Source: Magnetaquiglobus sp039908105
Lineage (GTDB): Bacteria > Pseudomonadota > Magnetococcia > Magnetococcales > Magnetaquicoccaceae
Length of the DNA stretch: 64,000 bases
Assembly: GCA_039908105.1 (NCBI GenBank)
Contig: JAMOBI010000031.1
Span: 1 to 64,000, forward strand
Direction of reading: 5' to 3'
Part shown: positions 1 through 8,967 of the stretch, one piece after another
How positions within the stretch are numbered: the first letter of the stretch is position 1
Layout: every line of letters starts with the position of its first letter
Program-made: the position numbers and the translations under genes
Notes under the pieces: model-generated
What the model was told of the DNA's origin: nothing
Seen by the model: the letters and a program-made list of their open reading frames with translations, nothing else
The model's database searches: none

Positions 1-3000
1 AATATCGATGCCAGTGGCGTCACCGCCATCCATGGATTGTCTTGGGAAATCAACAGCGTCATCAACAACAACCGCATCACCACGCCGACCAACTATAACA
101 CCACGGTGACCGGTCCTGCTGCCTCGGCAGCCATTTTATTGACCATCTCCGGGGATAACGGCAACGGCAGCATCGATGCCAGTGCGGTCACCTCCCTCGA
201 TGGCACGGCTGCGGAGATCGTTTCGGTCATCAACGATGCAAGCATCACCACGGCCACCAACTACAGCTCGACGATCTGGGATACGGCGCAGGCCTCCGAT
301 CTGCTCACGATCTCCGGGGACAATGGTTCCGGCACGATCACGGCCAATGGGGTGATGATCATGGGCACCTCTGCGCAGGTCGTGGCGGTCGTCAACGATT
401 TCAGTATCACCAAATCGCAGGATTACAACACCACGATCACCGGTGTGGCTGCGGCAGCTGACCTGGTGCAGATCGCCCTGAACAATGGCACGGGGTCGAT
501 TTTCGCTTCGGATGTCACCGCCATCAACGGCACGGCCAGCGATGTTTTCCAGGTGAGCAATGACGCCACCATCTTCACCCCGGTCCATTACGATTCGACC
601 ATCACCGGCACGGCCTTCGCAAGCACCCTGCTGTTCATCTCCTCGGACAACGGCTCTGGCACCATCACTGCCAGCGCGGTCACCTCCCTCGATGGCAGCC
701 CCACGGAGATTCTGGCGGTCACCAACGACACCTCGATCACCAAACCGACCCACTTCAATTCAACCATTTATGGTATTTCTCAAGCGAGTGATCTGACCAC
801 GCTCTCCTCCCGGAATGGCAATGGCGTCATCGATGGCGGTTTGCTCACCATATTGGATTGTGGGGCATCATCGGAGGTCGTATCGGTCATCAACGATGCG
901 GGTATCACCAAGGCCTTCAACTTCGACATCCAGGTTTGGGGTGCGGCGAGTGCCGCAGATTTGCCAACGATTCTGGCCAACAACGGCACGGGTGTCATCC
1001 AACTCTACAATACGATCTCTGGCACGGCGGCCAATCTATCGACGGCTTTGGCCTCCCCGGACGTGATCAACACGTCGTTCTCTGTTGCCATCACCGTGAC
1101 CGACACGGTGACGCTCACCCAGTTGAATGTATTCGACAACTGGACGACGGGGACGCTGACCTATTCGTCCGTCAGCGGCGACGCTGCCGGGTTGCTCGCC
1201 TCGGGCTATGCCAATACTTCAGTCAATGTGACGGTGACGGAGTCCATCACGCTCGCCCAGTTCTCCCAGCTCGACGCGCTCTGGGGAGCGGTCACGGCCC
1301 AGGTGGTGGAACCACTGGGATCGCTTGACGGAAGCAACGGCTTCCGGTTGGATGGGGTGGCTGTTTCCGATGAATTGGGTGGAGATGGAAGTTATATTGG
1401 CGATGTCAATGGCGACGGGATCGACGATTTGATTCTTGGGGCAGCGGCAGATTATGGTGGGGCAGCCACGGGTTCCGCCTACATCGTCTATGGAAAAACA
1501 AGCGGGTGGTCTGGCAGTTATCTGATCTCCGCGTTCGTTGGTTCGGGTGGATTCCGACTGGACGGCGTCAATGCCGGCGATAGTGCCAGCACCGTCAATC
1601 ATCTCGGTGATATCAATGGTGATGGTTATGCGGATATCCTCGTCTGTGCTTCGACGACCGATTTTGGTGCCACTGATGCCGGATCGGTTTATGTGGTTTT
1701 CGGCAAGGCGACCGGGTGGTCATCGAGTGCGACACTCGCCTTCGTGGATGGAACGAACGGATTTCGTTTGGATGGCACGGAAGTTAACGATAATCTTTGG
1801 CCATGTTATGGCGCTGGAGATGTGAATGGCGATGGATATGAGGATTTGATCGTTGGTGCCCCTTGGAAAGATTCAACCGCTGTGGATGCCGGGTCATCCT
1901 ACCTGATTTTTGGCAAGGCTTCCGGATGGTCGGCGAGCATGTCACTCGGCTCTCTGAACGGTACCAACGGCGTCCGTTTCGATGGTGAAGCAGGGTCCGA
2001 TTGGAGCGGATACAGTGTTTCAAGTGCCGGAGATATCAATGGGGATGGTCTGGATGATCTGTTTATCGGTGCTGTGGTGGCTGATCCGGATGGTCACTCC
2101 AATGCGGGTGAAGGCTACATTATTTTTGGCAAGACTTCCGGTTGGAGCGCTTCGGTCGCTTTGGGCACGTTGAATGGCAGCGACGGATTCCGCATGGATG
2201 GGACCAATGTAGACGATCAGGCTGGATTTCGGGTTGCGTCAGCAGGCGATATCAATGGCGATGGATACGATGATTTGATCATCGGAGCACGGCAGACCGA
2301 TCCGGGCGGTATTGATCGCGGTTCCGGTTATGTGATTTTCGGCAAGGCAAGCGGATGGAGTTCCAATCTCGACCTGTCTACGTTGAGTGGCAGCAATGGT
2401 TTCAGAATCGATGGGGTTCTGGATTACGATAATAGCGGGTCTTGTGTCTCTTCTGCCGGAGATGTGAATGGCGATGGTTATGATGATCTGCTGGTTGGTG
2501 CTCGTTGGGCTGGCAGCAATGATGCGGGATCGAGTTATCTGATTTTCGGTAAGGCAAATGGCTGGACATCCACACTGCTGCTTTCGACTTTGAATGGCAG
2601 CAATGGTATCCGTTTCGATGGCGTCGCTGCAAGCGATATGCAGGGTCAAATAGCCACATCAGCCGGAGATGTCAACCAGGATGGCTTCGATGACCTGCTG
2701 CTCAACTCCCGGCGTGCGGATCCGAATGGCGTCAGTAATGCCGGTTCCGTTTACGTCTACTTCGGCGGCAATTTCACCGGCCTCATCACCACGTCCCAGA
2801 CCCTCACCGGCACAAGTGGCATCGACACCTTCCGTGGTGGTCTGGGTAACGACACCCTGATTGGCACCGGTGGTGCGGATGTGCTGCTCGGCGGAGCGGG
2901 GAACGATATTCTCGCCATCTCTGACGCCACCTTCCTGCGCGTCGATGGCGGCGGCAACAGCGACACCCTGCGCCTGGACGGTTCGGGCTTCACCCTGAAT

Positions 3001-4104
3001 CTCACCGCTGCCGGCATGACCAACCGCATCCAGGATATCGAGATCCTCGACCTGCAGGCCGGCAGTGGGGCGCATACCGTATGGCTCACGGCCAAACACG
3101 TCAGCCAGATCACCTCGGCGGGGGCGGATCTGACCATCATGGGGGATGCGGGCGACACCCTGCACATCGGCACCGGTTGGAGCTACACGGCCAACGCCAC
3201 CACCATCGGCGGACAGAGCTATCATCAATACATCCAAGGCGCGGTGAAGCTCCTGGTCGATGGCGACATCACCACGGCCATGGATCCGCTGGTGCTCGAT
3301 CTCGACGGCGACGGGGTGGAACTGGTCGATGGCGGCATCCACTTCGACATGGCGGTGCGCGGCGATCTTCAGGATACCGGCTGGGTGGGGCCGCATGACG
3401 GCTTCCTCGCTCTGGACTTCAACCATGACGGGGTGATCAACGACGCCGCGGAACTCTTCTCCGAGGGGAGCCTCGCCGATGCCCCAACCGGCATGGCGGC
3501 ACTTGCCAAGCTGGACAGCAACCTCGATCACCTGCTCGATGCCCACGATACGGCCTGGCAGGAGCTGCTGGTCTGGCGCGACGCCAACCAGGATGGCGCC
3601 TCTCAAGTGGAGGAGATGCAATCGCTCGCACACCACGGCATCGCCTCGATTTCACTTGAGACCACGGCCAGCAATCCGAGTCAGGGGCCGAATCAGATCC
3701 TGACCACCGGTCACTTTACCAGTGTCGATGGTCATGTGGGTGGGTTTGCCGAGGTGTCGTTCGCCTACCACGATGCCGACGCGGGGGTGAGCTTGCGGGA
3801 TGCGGTTGGGGCGCTGTTGCCGGAGAGTCCGGAGGCGTCATCGCTGCTGCCGGCCTTGGATGGCCCTGGTTACTTCGACTTCGCTACGCCGGAGGAGCAG
3901 TTGCCGGCCATCTCGACAGCACAGCATGACCTCGACCTGGCGATTCAGGCGATGATCGCACCACCACCGGAGGAAACGTCGAGCGTCACGGATCATCCTC
4001 AACCGCTCGATCACGCCACCGAAGCGGCGGTGACCCAACCGCTATCGCTGCCCGTGGAGGATCCGCTTCATCCGCACACAGTGGCGCATGTGGGCGGGGG
4101 ATAA
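1..4104 (+). CDS. Large repetitive FG-GAP/RTX secreted protein, 3' part (5' end outside window)
   Basis: The reading frame is open to the left edge, so the N-terminus is missing; the TTG at base 37 is only an internal codon. In order the protein shows at least six degenerate repeats of about 55 residues (bases 1-1010; themes DASAVTSLDGTA and SVINDASITTATNY), a transition region, then seven FG-GAP/integrin-alpha-like repeats of about 60 residues (bases 1321-2770), each with a calcium-loop motif such as DVNGDGYDDLLVGA. An RTX-like nonapeptide stretch follows (GGLGNDTLIGTGG, near 2840-2910) and then EF-hand-like motifs DLDGDGVEL and DFNHDGVIND (3300-3460). Such architecture is typical of calcium-dependent, type I secreted adhesins or surface proteins. 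Function is inferred from domains only; no secretion genes are adjacent in this window. Confidence 0.85.
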   Translation, partial: NIDASGVTAIHGLSWEINSVINNNRITTPTNYNTTVTGPAASAAILLTISGDNGNGSIDASAVTSLDGTAAEIVSVINDASITTATNYSSTIWDTAQASDLLTISGDNGSGTITANGVMIMGTSAQVVAVVNDFSITKSQDYNTTITGVAAAADLVQIALNNGTGSIFASDVTAINGTASDVFQVSNDATIFTPVHYDSTITGTAFASTLLFISSDNGSGTITASAVTSLDGSPTEILAVTNDTSITKPTHFNSTIYGISQASDLTTLSSRNGNGVIDGGLLTILDCGASSEVVSVINDAGITKAFNFDIQVWGAASAADLPTILANNGTGVIQLYNTISGTAANLSTALASPDVINTSFSVAITVTDTVTLTQLNVFDNWTTGTLTYSSVSGDAAGLLASGYANTSVNVTVTESITLAQFSQLDALWGAVTAQVVEPLGSLDGSNGFRLDGVAVSDELGGDGSYIGDVNGDGIDDLILGAAADYGGAATGSAYIVYGKTSGWSGSYLISAFVGSGGFRLDGVNAGDSASTVNHLGDINGDGYADILVCASTTDFGATDAGSVYVVFGKATGWSSSATLAFVDGTNGFRLDGTEVNDNLWPCYGAGDVNGDGYEDLIVGAPWKDSTAVDAGSSYLIFGKASGWSASMSLGSLNGTNGVRFDGEAGSDWSGYSVSSAGDINGDGLDDLFIGAVVADPDGHSNAGEGYIIFGKTSGWSASVALGTLNGSDGFRMDGTNVDDQAGFRVASAGDINGDGYDDLIIGARQTDPGGIDRGSGYVIFGKASGWSSNLDLSTLSGSNGFRIDGVLDYDNSGSCVSSAGDVNGDGYDDLLVGARWAGSNDAGSSYLIFGKANGWTSTLLLSTLNGSNGIRFDGVAASDMQGQIATSAGDVNQDGFDDLLLNSRRADPNGVSNAGSVYVYFGGNFTGLITTSQTLTGTSGIDTFRGGLGNDTLIGTGGADVLLGGAGNDILAISDATFLRVDGGGNSDTLRLDGSGFTLNLTAAGMTNRIQDIEILDLQAGSGAHTVWLTAKHVSQITSAGADLTIMGDAGDTLHIGTGWSYTANATTIGGQSYHQYIQGAVKLLVDGDITTAMDPLVLDLDGDGVELVDGGIHFDMAVRGDLQDTGWVGPHDGFLALDFNHDGVINDAAELFSEGSLADAPTGMAALAKLDSNLDHLLDAHDTAWQELLVWRDANQDGASQVEEMQSLAHHGIASISLETTASNPSQGPNQILTTGHFTSVDGHVGGFAEVSFAYHDADAGVSLRDAVGALLPESPEASSLLPALDGPGYFDFATPEEQLPAISTAQHDLDLAIQAMIAPPPEETSSVTDHPQPLDHATEAAVTQPLSLPVEDPLHPHTVAHVGGG

Positions 4105-4168
4105 CCCACGATCCCGGCGGCCAACTGCACCAGGATCAGCAGTGGCGCATGTGGGCGGGGGATAACCC
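4079..4168 (+). repeat. 29-bp direct repeat duplicating the 3' end of the adhesin gene
   Basis: The 29 bases beginning cagtggcgcatgtgggcg occur at 4079-4107, covering the last codons and stop of the adhesin gene, and again at 4140-4168, 61 bases downstream. The second copy is non-coding. This looks like a local tandem duplication of the gene end. Confidence 0.8.
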
Positions 4169-4176
4169 CTTACCCC

Positions 4177-4217
4177 GGACCGTGGAACTCCAAAAGTACG
4201 AGTTACACGGTAAAAAA
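4177..4217 (+). repeat. Hairpin repeat (ccgtggaac family), copy A
   Basis: Arms ccgtggaac (4180-4188) and gttacacgg (4202-4210) form an imperfect hairpin around a loop of the form nccaaaagnacna, followed by an A-rich run. The same unit, with perfect arms, occurs at 35062-35092. It lies between two convergent genes and could act as a transcription end or be a small dispersed repeat. Confidence 0.6.
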
Positions 4218-4313
4218 TAACACTGTTCATCGCGATCCATCCAGCCTCTGCATCGACTGCCGGGCAACGGACAACAGCCTCCTTCACCGCCGAACCGCTG
4301 CACCAATACCCTG

Positions 4314-5084
4314 TCAAAATCGGTTGCGACGCTCGCGCAAAGTGGCAAAAGCGGTCACTGGATCCATGGCCTCCAGCCCGATGCGAGCAAGAAAATCCGC
4401 ATGATCGGCGTTCAAGAAGGGATTGAACCGTTTCTCCAGCAGAAGCGGATGCGGCAAGGTCAGTCCACCAGCATCGAGGATTGCCATGAAGTGGGCGCGC
4501 ACGTTGCGTAATTCGTTGTTTTCCGGCTCCAGGGCCACGACAAAATCGAGATTGGCCAGGGTGTATTCATGACCAGCAAAAAGGTGCGTGGCATCGGGCA
4601 AGGCACGCAGTTTGCTTAGTGATGTCCACATCTGCGCCGCACTCCCTTCAAAGAGCCGTCCGCAGCCAAAGCCAAACAGCGTATCACCACAAAAAAGTGC
4701 ATCTTCGATCCGATAGGCAACATGACCCAAGGTGTGACCCGGCACTTCGATCACCTTGGCGAACAGATCCCGACCGAGTACCACCCGAGCCCCCTCGGTG
4801 ACGGACAGATCGAGCGCGGGTAGACGGTGGGCATCGGCAGCAGCCCCGATCACGCTGGAGCCGTACCGGTCGCGCAAGGGTTCGACCCCGCCGATGTGAT
4901 CCCCGTGGTGATGGGTGATGAGAATATGCGATAACCGGGCGTTCCGTTCCGTCAAAAAGGTGATGACCGGCCCGACCTCGCCGGGATCAACGGCTGCAAA
5001 TTCTCTCTCCTCGGTCGGGATCATCCAGACGATGTTGTCACGACCGACGACAACCGGTTGGATGTTCAATTGAGTCTCTGACAT
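4314..5084 (-). CDS. gloB: Hydroxyacylglutathione hydrolase (glyoxalase II)
   Basis: A 256-residue metallo-beta-lactamase-fold protein that hydrolyses S-lactoylglutathione to lactate and glutathione in methylglyoxal detoxification. The binuclear metal motif HHHGDHIGG is near residue 50; later metal ligands appear in the VPGHTLGH, FCGDTLFG and FAGHEY contexts, and the C-terminal HAGH domain carries NELRNVRAHF-like substrate-site sequence. The ATG at 5084 is preceded by AAGGAG at good spacing, so the longer upstream reading frame is not used. It is divergent from the methyltransferase gene, with about 65 bases between them; gloB next to a methyltransferase is a common proteobacterial arrangement. 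Confidence 0.93.
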   Translation of the reverse strand: MSETQLNIQPVVVGRDNIVWMIPTEEREFAAVDPGEVGPVITFLTERNARLSHILITHHHGDHIGGVEPLRDRYGSSVIGAAADAHRLPALDLSVTEGARVVLGRDLFAKVIEVPGHTLGHVAYRIEDALFCGDTLFGFGCGRLFEGSAAQMWTSLSKLRALPDATHLFAGHEYTLANLDFVVALEPENNELRNVRAHFMAILDAGGLTLPHPLLLEKRFNPFLNADHADFLARIGLEAMDPVTAFATLRERRNRF

Positions 5085-5149
5085 GAGGGATACTCCTTCA
5101 ATTCTTGCAGGTTGCTTGATACCCGCTCCAGGGGGACGAAAGATTGAGT

Positions 5150-5905
5150 ATGGATGCGATCCGTTTGCAAAGCTGGTATAATACCCCATTGGGTGAAACC
5201 GCTGTTCGCATGATTTCCGAATCCATGGGGCGCTGGCTTGGCAGCAAACCCGCCAATTACACACTGGGATTTGGCTTTCCACAGCCCTATTTCAAGGCGC
5301 TGACACCTCTTCTGGGTGCAATGCTGGGCGCCTCGCCCGCCGAAATGGGCGTCGCTCGTTGGCCCAGGGGTGGGGACAACCGTATTGCCCAGGTGCGCCC
5401 CGATGCCTTGCCGTTTCCGGACGAATCCTTCGACCGCATCATCATGACTCATCTGCTTGAGGGGGTGCAATCCCCACGTGCGACATTGCGAGAAACCTGG
5501 CGGGTGCTGGTTCCCGGCGGGCGAGTGTTGGTGCTGGTTCCAAATCGTGGGGGATTGTGGGCGCGTCGTGATGGCACGCCGTTCGGCTGGGGACGTCCCT
5601 TCTCGCCAAGCCAACTGCGCTCCACCCTGGAAGAGTCGCTTTTTTTGCCGCGTCAATCCTGCTATGCGCTTTTCATGCCGCCTTTTGAAGGACAACGCTG
5701 GCTGGGAGCGGCCTCTGCCTGGGAGAAAGCCGGATCCCGCTGGTTTGCTCCTCTGGGCGGGGTGATTCTTTGCGAGGCTGAAAAGGTGGTCTACGCCGTG
5801 CCGGTGATCGACTCCGGTGGTCGCATCACCAGCAAACAATCCCGACGCATCCCTGTACCAGTCGGCAACAACCGTGCCTGCGAACGACACGGGAATCCAA
5901 CATGA
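5150..5905 (+). CDS. SAM-dependent methyltransferase (type 11 family)
   Basis: A class I methyltransferase of about 250 residues. The visible conserved core is the acidic post-II segment around LPFPDESFDRIIMTHLLEG and the following VLVPGGRVLVLVPNR strand and turn, characteristic of Methyltransf_11 proteins. The glycine-rich motif I is poorly conserved, as is often seen in homologues next to gloB. A TTG at 5144 has better spacing to a GGGGGA stretch and would add two residues. The stop overlaps the xerD start (ATGA), so the two genes are probably cotranscribed. The substrate is unknown. Confidence 0.8.
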   Translation: MDAIRLQSWYNTPLGETAVRMISESMGRWLGSKPANYTLGFGFPQPYFKALTPLLGAMLGASPAEMGVARWPRGGDNRIAQVRPDALPFPDESFDRIIMTHLLEGVQSPRATLRETWRVLVPGGRVLVLVPNRGGLWARRDGTPFGWGRPFSPSQLRSTLEESLFLPRQSCYALFMPPFEGQRWLGAASAWEKAGSRWFAPLGGVILCEAEKVVYAVPVIDSGGRITSKQSRRIPVPVGNNRACERHGNPT

Positions 5906-6822
5906 ACGATTTGGAACGCTTGCAAGCCTTTCTGGATGAATTGTTGATCGAGCGCGGTCTGGCGGATCACACCATCACGGCCTATCGCAACGATCTGGAA
6001 CCATTCCTGGCATTCCTGCATGCGCGCGCCACGAATCTGCTGTCAGCCACCCGCGATGATCTCTCCTTCTGGCTGGCCGATTTGGATGAACGCGGGCTTG
6101 CGACCAGTTCGGTGGCGCGTAAACTCTCGGCCATCCGCAGTCTGTTTCGTCATTTGGTCGAGCGCGGGGTGCGTGTCGAGGATCCGAGCCGTCTATTGGC
6201 TGCGCCCCGCAAACGACGTCTCTTGCCCAAGGTTCTCGACGAACAGGAGGTCGAAGAGTTGCTGGCCGCCCCGGATCGTTCGACCCCCCTGGGTCTGCGC
6301 GATGCCGCCATGCTCGAGACGCTGTATGCCACCGGCATGCGGGTGTCGGAGTTGGTGACCATCGGTACCCTGGATTTGAATACGCAGGCCGGTTTCTTTC
6401 GGGTGATTGGCAAAGGGGATAAGGAGCGCATCACCCTGGTCGGAGAGCGGGCATTGACGTTGATCGATCACTATGTTTGCCAGGTTCGTCCGGTATTGAT
6501 GGAAGGGTGCAAGCCGTCGCGCGCGCTGTTCGTCACCGCACGCGGCGAGGCGATGACCAGGCAAAACTTCTGGTATTTGATCCGTCGCCACGCAGCCATG
6601 GCCGGCATCATCAAGCAAATCTCCCCGCACGGCCTGCGCCACTCGTTTGCCACCCATCTGGTCAAGCATGGTGCCGACTTGCGCGGTGTACAGATGCTGC
6701 TCGGTCATGCCGATGTCGCCACCACGGAAATTTACACCCATGTCGCCAATGATCGATTACGGCAGGTGCATGCCCGGTTTCATCCCCGATCCGGTTATCA
6801 GCAGACAGAAATAGAGGAATAA
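5902..6822 (+). CDS. xerD: Site-specific tyrosine recombinase XerD
   Basis: A 306-residue tyrosine recombinase that with XerC resolves chromosome dimers at dif. An N-terminal SAM-like core-binding domain covers about residues 1-90. The catalytic set is visible: Arg in ATGMRVSEL, Lys in GKGDKER, HGLRHSFATHL (His-x-x-Arg), His in LLGHADVATT and the nucleophile Tyr in EIYTHV. The C-terminus DRLRQVHARFHPR resembles XerD rather than XerC. Length and lack of flanking attachment repeats argue for the housekeeping enzyme and not a phage integrase. It overlaps the methyltransferase gene by four bases. Confidence 0.93.
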   Translation: MNDLERLQAFLDELLIERGLADHTITAYRNDLEPFLAFLHARATNLLSATRDDLSFWLADLDERGLATSSVARKLSAIRSLFRHLVERGVRVEDPSRLLAAPRKRRLLPKVLDEQEVEELLAAPDRSTPLGLRDAAMLETLYATGMRVSELVTIGTLDLNTQAGFFRVIGKGDKERITLVGERALTLIDHYVCQVRPVLMEGCKPSRALFVTARGEAMTRQNFWYLIRRHAAMAGIIKQISPHGLRHSFATHLVKHGADLRGVQMLLGHADVATTEIYTHVANDRLRQVHARFHPRSGYQQTEIEE

Positions 6823-6899
6823 CCAGGCGGAACGGAGTGGATCGTCACGAGCTGGCTGGGATTTCGGGAGTACCGGGCGATCATCCCCGGAAGGTCGAA

Positions 6900-8528
6900 T
6901 TACTCCCCATCAACCCGACGCCTCGGCCTGCGAATCTGATGCTCGATCCGACGCAGGCGAGCCAGAATGTCCAACCAACGCCGCAACACCCGGATCCGTT
7001 GCATTCTTACCTCCCCATGCGTGTCCCCCGATGCCACCATTTCGCTTAGTCCATGCACCCTGCTTTTCCCGGTGCGCATCAGCCGCGCTCGCAAGGTTCC
7101 CATTCGTCCATCCAGCCGCTCCATCCGCGTGGTGACCGACAAACTGATACGCAACGCCGTAAGCCGTCTTAACATTCCCTCCTCGCCAGCCATCACCGCC
7201 CGCGGATCGATGCGCTCCGCATCGATCTCATCCCATTTAAGCTGCCAGGATCCCTCCAACCCCTGCATGACAAATCCCTCATCCCGATCGATGGTCAGAC
7301 TCGAACCATCGGCAAGCGCAATCCGATGTCGTCCAAGCGCATCCCAGATATCCAGATCACCACCCGCATTCGACCAGGAACCCGAGCCATCCGCGTGCCA
7401 CACCCCTATCGACTTGTCCGGATCCTGAAGGGTGAAAATTCCCGGTTCCCAAACCTCGCAAAAACCACTCTCTTGCATCAAGGTTCGCTCCTGGCCGTCA
7501 GGATCCGTTGAATCCGGCTCCTCCTCAGGACAATACCAATACTCCCCCTCGACAAAGCTGAAAGCCCCATTGACCTCAATCTGCCAACGGCCACCTGAAG
7601 CATCCTGTCCGCCGCGCAGGCCATCTGGTGTCTGCCAACCAATCAGTCCGGTCGCATCCCGCCAAAGAAGCCCCCCTTGTGGGTCACGCTGAAAAAAAGC
7701 TCCATCGGCCTCCCAGACCCCCCAAGCGCCATCGGAGCGGATCCAACCACCCTTGCCATCCCCATCCAACCAGCTGGATTCCGTCGACTCCTCCCAATAA
7801 AGACGATTTGAACCCTCCAACACGAGTCGCTGCCCATCCGGCGTGCTCAAAGAGAGCGCCATCTCCGGATGCCAGGTGAGAACGCGACCATCCTCTCCTT
7901 CCCAGACTCCAGCATTATTTGGAAGATAGCGCATGATATCCCCGTGCGCATCGCGATGCAGGCATGAACCATCCGGAAAAAAAATCGCAACCGTGCCATC
8001 GGCAACCAAAAACTCCCCGGCCTGAAAAGCCTCCTGCGCCATTTCCCTCCCATCGGGCGTGATGAAGGTGATGCCGCCAGAATTGGTCCAACTCTCCACC
8101 GCGCCATCGGCATGTTGAATCATGCCGGAGCCATCCGCTCGCCATACCCCCTTGGCAGCCGATACAAGTACCCAAGAGCCATTGCCCGCAGCATCTCCGT
8201 TCACTCGGCCAAATTCGGCGGAGCGCATCTCGAAAGCGCCATCCGCACGTCCCAACCATTTCCGATCCTCGTGTTGAATCAGTCGCCAACTGCCGTCCGC
8301 ACGCCATTGAGCAACCAGTCCATCCTCCTCCTTGAAACCGCCATTTCCCTGACCATCCCAATGACCGATCCCATTGAGGAGGGCACGAAACGTTTGCACC
8401 CCGTCCATATGAGCGGGCAATGTCTCGCATAAATCAATCGGGGCGCGCACGGCACCTCGATCAGAAATGGTGTGCGCATGCGGGGTTCGAAAGGAAGGAC
8501 AACATTTTTTCAAGGAGTGGCGAGCCAT
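6900..8528 (-). CDS. Unknown repeat protein rich in W/D/G turns (beta-propeller-like)
   Basis: About 540 residues that I do not recognise. Most of the protein consists of degenerate 15-20-residue units built on ADGSW, VWRADGSG, TPDGREM, VADGTVAIFF and similar Trp/Asp/Gly turns, suggesting a repetitive beta structure. The last 110 residues differ: they are Arg- and Leu-rich (repeated RRLTALRISL, MERLDGRMGTLRARL) and look alpha-helical, possibly coiled-coil. No signal peptide is evident. The start is uncertain: ATG at 8528 lacks a strong ribosome site and ATG at 8408 is an alternative. It is convergent with xerD and has no operon partner. Confidence 0.65.
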   Translation of the reverse strand: MARHSLKKCCPSFRTPHAHTISDRGAVRAPIDLCETLPAHMDGVQTFRALLNGIGHWDGQGNGGFKEEDGLVAQWRADGSWRLIQHEDRKWLGRADGAFEMRSAEFGRVNGDAAGNGSWVLVSAAKGVWRADGSGMIQHADGAVESWTNSGGITFITPDGREMAQEAFQAGEFLVADGTVAIFFPDGSCLHRDAHGDIMRYLPNNAGVWEGEDGRVLTWHPEMALSLSTPDGQRLVLEGSNRLYWEESTESSWLDGDGKGGWIRSDGAWGVWEADGAFFQRDPQGGLLWRDATGLIGWQTPDGLRGGQDASGGRWQIEVNGAFSFVEGEYWYCPEEEPDSTDPDGQERTLMQESGFCEVWEPGIFTLQDPDKSIGVWHADGSGSWSNAGGDLDIWDALGRHRIALADGSSLTIDRDEGFVMQGLEGSWQLKWDEIDAERIDPRAVMAGEEGMLRRLTALRISLSVTTRMERLDGRMGTLRARLMRTGKSRVHGLSEMVASGDTHGEVRMQRIRVLRRWLDILARLRRIEHQIRRPRRRVDGE

Positions 8529-8707
8529 TTTTATGGAGTGGACCTGAAAAGGGGCAAGAAATATCATCCAACCTGAGAGTCTGATGACCCTGAAACCTCG
8601 TGCTTGACAGGTTGCAGTATCGTGGCCCCAGACCTCGCAAGTCAACCGCCACCGGAACTCCTCGGAGTTCCGTATTACCGCTCTGAGCCCATGTCATGCA
8701 ACCTGAT

Positions 8708-8960
8708 AAACCGCAACCAGCTTGGAATGTGCAGTTTTTATTAGTGAAAAAAAGAGAGGGTCTGGGAGATTCCTCTCCCAGGGTTTTGACTTTGACTTTG
8801 ATTTTGGAGCGCTCTTCAAAAGAAGCATTTTTCGCGCCTTTTGCGAAAAATGCGCCGCGCGCCGCCTTCGCGGGAGTCGTTTTTTGCCTTTTGGAAACGA
8901 CTCTGTGCATCTTGCACGCAGCCTTGCGAAAAACGACGCATCCCAAAATGGGTGCGGTTT
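8708..8960 (-). repeat. Structured dispersed element, copy 1 (full length)
   Basis: Reverse-oriented copy with terminal inverted repeats (left aaaccgcaacc, right gggtgcggttt at 8950-8960). Internal hairpins: ctgggaga/tctcccag near 8761-8782; gcatttttcgc/gcgaaaaatgc near 8824-8852; a degraded variable hairpin with arms gagtcgttt (8874-8882) and aaacgactc (8895-8903). It ends 8 bases from the phoD stop codon. A short tttgac/tttgat tandem is expanded in this copy. Confidence 0.9.
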
Positions 8961-8967
8961 ATCTCCG

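Noticed and set aside
5902..6822. Tyrosine recombinase as evidence of an integrated phage or island
   Set aside because: Sequence features and gloB/methyltransferase context fit housekeeping XerD; no phage genes or attachment repeats follow.
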